Source of the DNA: Sphingomonas oligoaromativorans
GTDB lineage: Bacteria > Pseudomonadota > Alphaproteobacteria > Sphingomonadales > Sphingomonadaceae
Assembly: GCF_011762195.1 (NCBI RefSeq)
Contig: NZ_JAASQK010000004.1
Location: 310,001-374,000, forward strand
Direction of reading: 5' to 3'
DNA length: 64,000 bases
Positions within the stretch are counted from its first letter, which is position 1. The number at the start of each line of letters is the position of its first letter. A model generated the notes under the pieces. The model saw only the letters and a program-made list of their open reading frames with translations, did no database searches and was not told where the DNA came from. Positions 59,507-64,000 of the stretch are shown here, piece by piece. A program made the position numbers and the translations under genes.

Positions 59507-61419
59507 GCGGCATATTCGGGGTGGTGCGCTGGGATGGCCGGCCCGTCTCGCCGCGGGAGATCGAGCGGATGGGCAATACGCTCGCGCACCGCGGGCGGGA
59601 CGGCCGGCGCATCTCGGTTCACGGTTCCGCGGGGCTCGGCCATGCCTTGATGCGCGTCCATCGGGAGGACGTCTTCGAGGCGCAGCCGCTGCACGATCCC
59701 GCCATGGATGTGGAACTGGTCGCGGATGCGCGGATCGACAATCGGGAAGATCTGGCCCAGCGGATCGGCATCGCGCCGGAGGTGCTGGCGGAGATGTCCG
59801 ACAGTGCGCTTCTCCTGGCGGCCTATCGGCATTGGGGAGAGGCGTGCGCCGAGCATCTGCTGGGCGACTTCGCCTTCGCCGTCTGGAACCGGCGCACCCG
59901 CAGCCTGCTGCTCGCGCGGGACCATATGGGGCAGCGCGGGCTATACTATCATCATGGCGACGGCTTCCTCGCCTTCGCGAGCGAGCCCAAGGCCTTGTGG
60001 GCGGTGGAAGGCGTGCCGCGGCGATTGCTGGAGAGGGAGATCGGCCGACGGCTTCTCCAGGCCGTCGATCATGTGCCGGGCGTGACGCTGTACGACGGTA
60101 TCGCCATCCTGCCGGGTGGCGAGACGGCGCAGCTCGATGGGCAGGGGGCTCTGCACCGTCGCCGTTATTGGGAGATGCAGCCCGCGCCCCAGCACCTGGA
60201 GCAGGACGAGCAGTATTATATCGAGACCTATCGGCGTCTCATGGAAGAGGTGGTCGGTTGTCGTGTCAGGCGGCTGATCCATGCGCCGGGCCTGCTGTTC
60301 AGCGGCGGCTTCGACAGCGGCATCGTCGCGGCGATGGCGGGGCCGATCGTCGCGGCGCAGGGGCGGAGGATCGTGGCCGTCTCCTCGGTGCTGGCGAAAG
60401 GCGAGCGGCGTGCCACACGCGATGCCCGCGCCGCCGTGGAGGCATTCAGCGCCTTTCCCTATATGGACGTGCGTTATTTCGTCCGTCGTGACGAAACCGC
60501 CTTCTCCCACATCGAAACCGCCTTTGCCCAGAGCGACGATATGGGCGGCACATCCTATGTTCGTCGGGAATTGTTCGACCGGGTGGCGTCCTCCGGCGTG
60601 CGACTGGTGCTGGATGGCATGGGCGGCGACTACACGATCAACGTCCGGGCGGGCGCCATGCTGGGCCGCATCCTGCGGCGCGGGCATATCGGGCGGTTCG
60701 TCCGTGAATATCGCGCGCGGCGCCGCGCGACCGGCCGCTCCCGAGTTCAAATCTGGCGCGACGACGTCTTGCTGGCCTTGATCCCCTTGCCCCTTATCGG
60801 GGCGCTGCATTCAGGCCGGAATGGATTCCGGCCGCTCTGGAAGACGAAGCCGGTGGATCGCGATTTCGCGCGATCCCTCTTCAGGCGGGGAGAGATCGAT
60901 CCATCCCGCCTGCGTCGCGCCGGCCATGCCCGCACCCGGTGGGAGGCGCGTTGGCGGGAGTTCCTTGCCTCCAATGCGGCGGCGGAACCGGTCCAGTCAC
61001 TGCTGGCGGCGGCAAGGGGGCTGGATTTCTCGCGCCCTTACCATGACAAGCGGGTTGTGGAGTTTGCGCTGGCCTTGCCGGAGGCGCTCCACTTCCGTAA
61101 CGGGCTGGAGCGGTATCTCGCCCGTGAGGCCTTTCGCGATTGCCTGCCCGAACGGCTGCTGGCGAGCGGCCCCGGCAACGATTCCCTCGATCCCGACATG
61201 TATCGAATGGCCATGGCCTCGGCACCTGACGCGCTGGCCGAAGCGCGTTCACTGGATCGGGGCGGGCGACTCTCGCGCTATCTCGATTTCGGAACGCTGG
61301 AAAAGATGCTGGCCGGCACGCGCGAAGAGAAGATGCGCGATCATGCGCGGCTCAGCTTTGCGATCCGTGCGCTGATCTGCGCGCGGTTCGTCGCCTGGTT
61401 CGAAGCAAGTAATGCCTAG
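59503..61419 (+). CDS. Lasso peptide cyclase C (asparagine-synthase-like)
   Basis: 638 residues. N-terminal glutaminase-like domain starting 'MSGIFGVVRWDG', where the catalytic Cys2 of asparagine synthetase is Ser, so no glutamine hydrolysis is expected. The synthase half has the PP-loop 'LLFSGGFDSGIVAAM' (267-272 SGGFDS) and 'LVLDGMGGDYTI'. C enzymes adenylate the Asp or Glu side chain of the core and join it to the new N-terminus. Overlaps B1 by 4 nt. The precursor gene lies 13 nt past its stop on the opposite strand. Confidence 0.92.
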   Translation: MSGIFGVVRWDGRPVSPREIERMGNTLAHRGRDGRRISVHGSAGLGHALMRVHREDVFEAQPLHDPAMDVELVADARIDNREDLAQRIGIAPEVLAEMSDSALLLAAYRHWGEACAEHLLGDFAFAVWNRRTRSLLLARDHMGQRGLYYHHGDGFLAFASEPKALWAVEGVPRRLLEREIGRRLLQAVDHVPGVTLYDGIAILPGGETAQLDGQGALHRRRYWEMQPAPQHLEQDEQYYIETYRRLMEEVVGCRVRRLIHAPGLLFSGGFDSGIVAAMAGPIVAAQGRRIVAVSSVLAKGERRATRDARAAVEAFSAFPYMDVRYFVRRDETAFSHIETAFAQSDDMGGTSYVRRELFDRVASSGVRLVLDGMGGDYTINVRAGAMLGRILRRGHIGRFVREYRARRRATGRSRVQIWRDDVLLALIPLPLIGALHSGRNGFRPLWKTKPVDRDFARSLFRRGEIDPSRLRRAGHARTRWEARWREFLASNAAAEPVQSLLAAARGLDFSRPYHDKRVVEFALALPEALHFRNGLERYLAREAFRDCLPERLLASGPGNDSLDPDMYRMAMASAPDALAEARSLDRGGRLSRYLDFGTLEKMLAGTREEKMRDHARLSFAIRALICARFVAWFEASNA

Positions 61420-61432
61420 CGTGGGCGCGGGA

Positions 61433-61582
61433 TCAGGAGCCGTAGCTGATGCCGGCGTGGCTGCCGTCCGTGAAGCGCGTCACATGCGCGGCTGTCTGTG
61501 AAAGCTCGGATCGGATGACAGTGGGAGTCGACCAAGGCTTGCGTGTCCGTTGCGCATCGCCTGTTTCGGCAAGCGGCGACAC
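61433..61582 (-). CDS. Predicted lasso peptide precursor (49 residues)
   Basis: GTG-started frame with GGGAAGG nine nt upstream. The 31-residue leader contains 'RKPWSTPTVIRSELSQTA': a W-x-x-P-x-V site for B1 and Thr at position -2 before the cut, both known lasso leader features. The core would be AHVTRFTDGSHAGISYGS: Ala1 and Asp8 give an 8-residue ring, leaving a 10-residue loop/tail ending in Ser. The tail holds Ser10, Ser15, Tyr16 and Ser18 as possible sites for kinase and sulfotransferases. A longer in-frame start at 61696 would give an 87-residue protein with an unusually long leader. Not found as an annotated type by length alone; the call rests on these motifs and the neighbours. Confidence 0.8.
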   Translation of the reverse strand: MSPLAETGDAQRTRKPWSTPTVIRSELSQTAAHVTRFTDGSHAGISYGS

Positions 61583-61869
61583 AGTCGTGTGCCTTCCCGG
61601 AGTTTCAGTGGAATTGAAGCTCACGCATCCCTCCAGCCCGCTTATGGAGAGGATCGATGGCAGAATTTCCGCTGATATGCAATCATATCGGTTCATTCTT
61701 GGGCTATGATTCCAAGGATCTCCGTAAAATATATACCTGATGTTCGATCGAAAGATTCGATGGATTCGCCTTTAGTCTATGGTGCCATTCCGTCGTTTAT
61801 GGCGGGTGACTTTTTGATGCCAGTTTACGGTATTTGAGCGGAGGTTTCCCTGCCGCGTAAGGGGGTGCC
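61583..61869. other. AT-richer intergenic region between lasso precursor and tail-collar genes
   Basis: The stretch 61680-61860 is clearly lower in GC than its surroundings (words such as TAAAATATATACC, TCATATCGGTTCATTC). It lies upstream of both the minus-strand precursor gene and the plus-strand collar genes, so it should hold two diverging promoters. A short near-repeat (GATTCGATGGATTCG) occurs at about 61755. No further gene supported. Confidence 0.5.
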
Positions 61870-62379
61870 ATGTCACAGCCTTTTGTTGGTGAGATCAAGC
61901 TTTTCGGATTTCCTTTCGCACCGAGAGGCTATGCGCTCTGCAATGGGCAGATTTTGCCGATCGCCCAGAATCAGGCGCTCTTTTCCCTGCTGGGAACCAC
62001 CTATGGAGGGAACGGCACGGTCAATTTTGCCTTGCCTGATCTGCGCAGTCGCACGCCCATGCATTTCTCTTCGACCTTGCCGCAGGGCGCCCCGGTGGGA
62101 GAGGAGGCGGTGACGCTGACGGTGCAGACCATGCCGAGGCACATGCATCTCCTCCGGGGCACCTCGACGACGGCCGACAGTCGGGCTCCCAATGGGGGCA
62201 GTTTCGCCAATGATACGTCGACCGTCGCGGATTTCTATGCGGCCAGCACGAACCTCATCGCCATCAGCCCGCAAACCATCGGGCTGACGGGAGGAAGCCA
62301 GCCGCACGAGAATATGCAGCCCTATCTGGTGATGAATTACTGCATCGCGCTGAACGGCGTTTTCCCTTCGCGCAACTGA
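61870..62379 (+). CDS. Phage tail-collar domain protein (MdpB-like), copy 1
   Basis: 169 residues. N-terminal 'FVGEIKLFGFPFAPRGYALCNGQILPIAQNQALFSLLGTTYGGNG', in parts 'GYALCNGQILPIAQN' and 'LLGTTYGGNG', is the tail-collar fold shared with phage short-fibre proteins and bacterial MdpB. The C-terminus 'GGSQPHENMQPYLVMNYCIALNGVFPSRN' (in parts 'GGSQPHENMQPYL', 'NYCIALNGVFPSRN') is typical. No signal peptide. Role unknown; such genes come in threes and may form a trimeric surface structure. Confidence 0.9.
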   Translation: MSQPFVGEIKLFGFPFAPRGYALCNGQILPIAQNQALFSLLGTTYGGNGTVNFALPDLRSRTPMHFSSTLPQGAPVGEEAVTLTVQTMPRHMHLLRGTSTTADSRAPNGGSFANDTSTVADFYAASTNLIAISPQTIGLTGGSQPHENMQPYLVMNYCIALNGVFPSRN

Positions 62380-62403
62380 GCCGGCAAAGGTCAGGAGGAT
62401 TGC

Positions 62404-62937
62404 ATGTCCGATCAGTATCTCGGCGAGGTTCGCATGTTCGGGGGGAATTTCGCTCCCCGCGGCTGGGCTCTTTGTGATGGGCGCCTGTTGAGCATCGCGC
62501 AGTATTCCACGCTCTATGCGCTGCTCGGAACCATCTATGGCGGCGATGGCACCACCACCTTCGCTTTGCCCGATATGCGGGGCCGCGTGCCGATCCATCA
62601 GGGGCAGGGCAACGGCCTGACGTCTCGCACCATAGGGGAAAAGGCGGGAACGGAGAACGTCACCCTGCTCGTGACGCAAATTCCGCAGCATAACCATGCT
62701 GCAATGGCGAGCCCCGACGCCGGGAGCCAGCCGGGGCCTGCCAATAATGTCCCTGCCACACCGCAGGGAGCGGCGGAATTCTATGTGGTGCCGGGCACGA
62801 GCGGCATCGCGCCCGCAGCCATGGCGGCGAGCAGCATCGCAACCGATGGAGGAAGCCAACCGCATCCCAACATCATGCCTTCCCTGTGCGTCAGCTTCAT
62901 CATCGCGCTCGCGGGCATCTTCCCGAGCCGGAACTAA
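62404..62937 (+). CDS. Phage tail-collar domain protein (MdpB-like), copy 2
   Basis: 177 residues, paralogue of its neighbours: 'GWALCDGRLLSIAQYSTLYALLGTIYGGDG' (in parts 'GWALCDGRLLSIAQ', 'LLGTIYGGDG'), 'LPDMRGRVPIHQGQG', and 'GGSQPHPNIMPSL' near the end. AGGAGG lies 6 nt before the ATG. 24 nt separate it from copy 1 and 18 nt from copy 3. Confidence 0.9.
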   Translation: MSDQYLGEVRMFGGNFAPRGWALCDGRLLSIAQYSTLYALLGTIYGGDGTTTFALPDMRGRVPIHQGQGNGLTSRTIGEKAGTENVTLLVTQIPQHNHAAMASPDAGSQPGPANNVPATPQGAAEFYVVPGTSGIAPAAMAASSIATDGGSQPHPNIMPSLCVSFIIALAGIFPSRN

Positions 62938-62955
62938 TCTCAGGAGGCATGGAAC

Positions 62956-63495
62956 ATGGCCACTCCGTTCATCGGCGAGATCAAGATCGTCGGGTTCAAC
63001 TTCCCCCCGCGAGATTTTGCGTTCTGCAATGGCCAGTTGCTGTCGATCAGCCAGAATTCGGCATTGTTCGCCATCCTCGGCACGACCTATGGCGGCAACG
63101 GCCAGACCACGTTCGCGCTGCCCAACCTTCAGGGGACGGCGCCGATGGGCTGGGGCAATGGGCCGTCGCTCACGCCGCGTACCATCGGCGAGCAATCGGG
63201 GAGCGCGACAGTCACGCTGACCGACGACCAAATGCCGAGCCATACGCACGCGCTCAACGGCGGTGCCGCATCTCCGCCGAATACCGCGCAGAATGTCGCG
63301 GCGCCTGCCAGCCAGGCGATGTTCTCCACCTCCGGGCCAGGGAAAGCCTATAGCGATGTCGCGACGCCGCCGGTCACGCTGGCGCCCACGGTCATCGGCG
63401 TGACGGGAGGTTCCCAGCCGCACGACAACATGCAGCCGGTCCTCGCGCTGAACTTCGTGATCGCCCTGAATGGCGTGTTTCCGGCGCGAAATTGA
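62956..63495 (+). CDS. Phage tail-collar domain protein (MdpB-like), copy 3
   Basis: 179 residues with the same layout: 'DFAFCNGQLLSISQNSALF', 'LGTTYGGNGQTTFALPNLQG', 'GGSQPHDNMQPVLALNFVIALNGVFPARN' (in parts 'GGSQPHDNMQPVL', 'FVIALNGVFPARN'). AGGAGG precedes the start. The GNAT gene follows 3 nt after its stop, so all four are one transcription unit. Confidence 0.9.
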   Translation: MATPFIGEIKIVGFNFPPRDFAFCNGQLLSISQNSALFAILGTTYGGNGQTTFALPNLQGTAPMGWGNGPSLTPRTIGEQSGSATVTLTDDQMPSHTHALNGGAASPPNTAQNVAAPASQAMFSTSGPGKAYSDVATPPVTLAPTVIGVTGGSQPHDNMQPVLALNFVIALNGVFPARN

Positions 63496-63498
63496 TCG

Positions 63499-64000
63499 AT
63501 GGATTTCGCGCTGCCGGATGGACTCCTGGCCCACGGTTATCGGCTGAGAGCGGAGGTCGAGCAGGATATTCCCTTTTTGCAGGGTCTCTACGCGTCCACG
63601 CGGGAACAGGAACTCTCGGCCCTTTCGGACTGGAGTGTCGCGGACAAGCGGGCCTTTTGCGATCAGCAGTTCGCGGCCCAGCGTCTTCATTATCGCAGCC
63701 ATATCCCGAACTGCATCTACCAGATCGTCCTGTGTGACGGGGAACCGGTCGGTCGGCTCTATATCGAAGAGCGCGTGACGCAGGTGCATGTCGTGGATAT
63801 CGCCCTGATGCCCTCGCACCGAGGGCGAGGCATCGGCACGGTCTTGCTTCTGGCGCTGGCGGATGCGGCGGCGGCTCGCGGTAAAGGTATCGGGATATTT
63901 GTCGAAAGATATAACCCCGCTTTGCGGCTATATCATCGTCTCGGCTTCGTACCGGTCAGTCAGACCGACATCTATCTGGAAATGGAGCGTCTTGTCGATG
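63499..64000 (+). CDS. GNAT-family N-acetyltransferase (3' end outside window)
   Basis: 167 residues visible, open at the right edge. Acetyl-CoA-binding motif A is 'DIALMPSHRGRGIGTVLLLAL'-like (R-G-R-G-I-G), followed by 'YNPALRLYHRLGFVPVSQTD', the usual motif B. GNAT genes often follow MdpB-type triplets; the substrate is not known. The start lies 3 nt after the collar copy 3 stop. Confidence 0.88.
   Translation, partial: MDFALPDGLLAHGYRLRAEVEQDIPFLQGLYASTREQELSALSDWSVADKRAFCDQQFAAQRLHYRSHIPNCIYQIVLCDGEPVGRLYIEERVTQVHVVDIALMPSHRGRGIGTVLLLALADAAAARGKGIGIFVERYNPALRLYHRLGFVPVSQTDIYLEMERLVD

Noticed and set aside
61583-61696. Longer 87-residue form of the lasso precursor from an ATG at 61696
   Set aside because: It would give a leader of about 69 residues, far above the usual 20-35, and the added part shows no leader-like features. 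The GTG at 61582 has a well-spaced GGGAAGG.

Overview
The window is high-GC, densely coded alphaproteobacterial chromosome, most likely from a sphingomonad (Sphingomonadales). I infer this from the protein types: a UrcA-family protein, RcdA/DUF1465, a one-cysteine DksA, a serS-surE-nlpD-like run, and lasso peptide genes of the proteobacterial layout. The organism name cannot be fixed from the sequence. No insertion sequence, phage integrase or CRISPR array was seen.

Positions 1-2123 hold the end of a LytS/LytR-type two-component system and a small exported UrcA protein. Positions 2453-33148 are a large exopolysaccharide/capsule region of the Wzx/Wzy type. It encodes a polymerase/ligase-like membrane protein, four GT4 glycosyltransferases, a PglC-like initiating phosphosugar transferase, a FlaA1/WbpM-type 4,6-dehydratase with an aminotransferase, a formyltransferase/deacetylase pair, and an ATP-grasp enzyme with a HAD hydrolase. 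It also encodes a Wza-like export protein, an outer-membrane barrel, a pectate-lyase-like enzyme, a sulfotransferase, a Wzc-like co-polymerase with damaged kinase motifs, a Wzx flippase, a CDP-deoxysugar operon (rfbF, rfbG, a His-type RfbH-like enzyme and an SDR), and a GtrB/GtrA/GT-C side-chain module. Together they point to a polymer containing N-formylated or otherwise N-modified amino sugars, a CDP-derived deoxysugar and perhaps sulfate.

Positions 33190-54609 are mostly housekeeping: argC, an NlpC/P60 peptidase, a MarR regulator, an M17 aminopeptidase, rimO, a diguanylate cyclase, an NlpD-like protein, surE and serS. They continue with a host-attachment-type protein, exported repeat proteins, dksA, PilZ, two YdcH-like mini-proteins, and an Hsp20 gene with a candidate sigma-32 promoter and SD-sequestering hairpin. 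The last part has rcdA, a nitronate monooxygenase-like gene, phhB, an FAH-family gene, adenine salvage genes, a cyclophilin, a fatty acid desaturase and a lipoprotein. A tRNA-Arg(ACG) follows at 54692-54768.

The most striking part is 54979-61582, directly after the tRNA. It is a lasso peptide cluster with an HPr-kinase-like kinase (K), a sulfotransferase, the B2 protease, an aspartyl/asparaginyl hydroxylase on the opposite strand, a second sulfotransferase with an extra N-terminal domain, the B1 leader-binding protein, the cyclase C, and a very short precursor gene on the opposite strand (61433-61582). The predicted core is AHVTRFTDGSHAGISYGS, with an Ala1-Asp8 macrolactam and a C-terminal Ser. 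Four potential tailoring enzymes for one lasso peptide is unusual. No exporter or isopeptidase gene is visible. The window ends with three paralogous tail-collar (MdpB-type) proteins and a truncated GNAT acetyltransferase.
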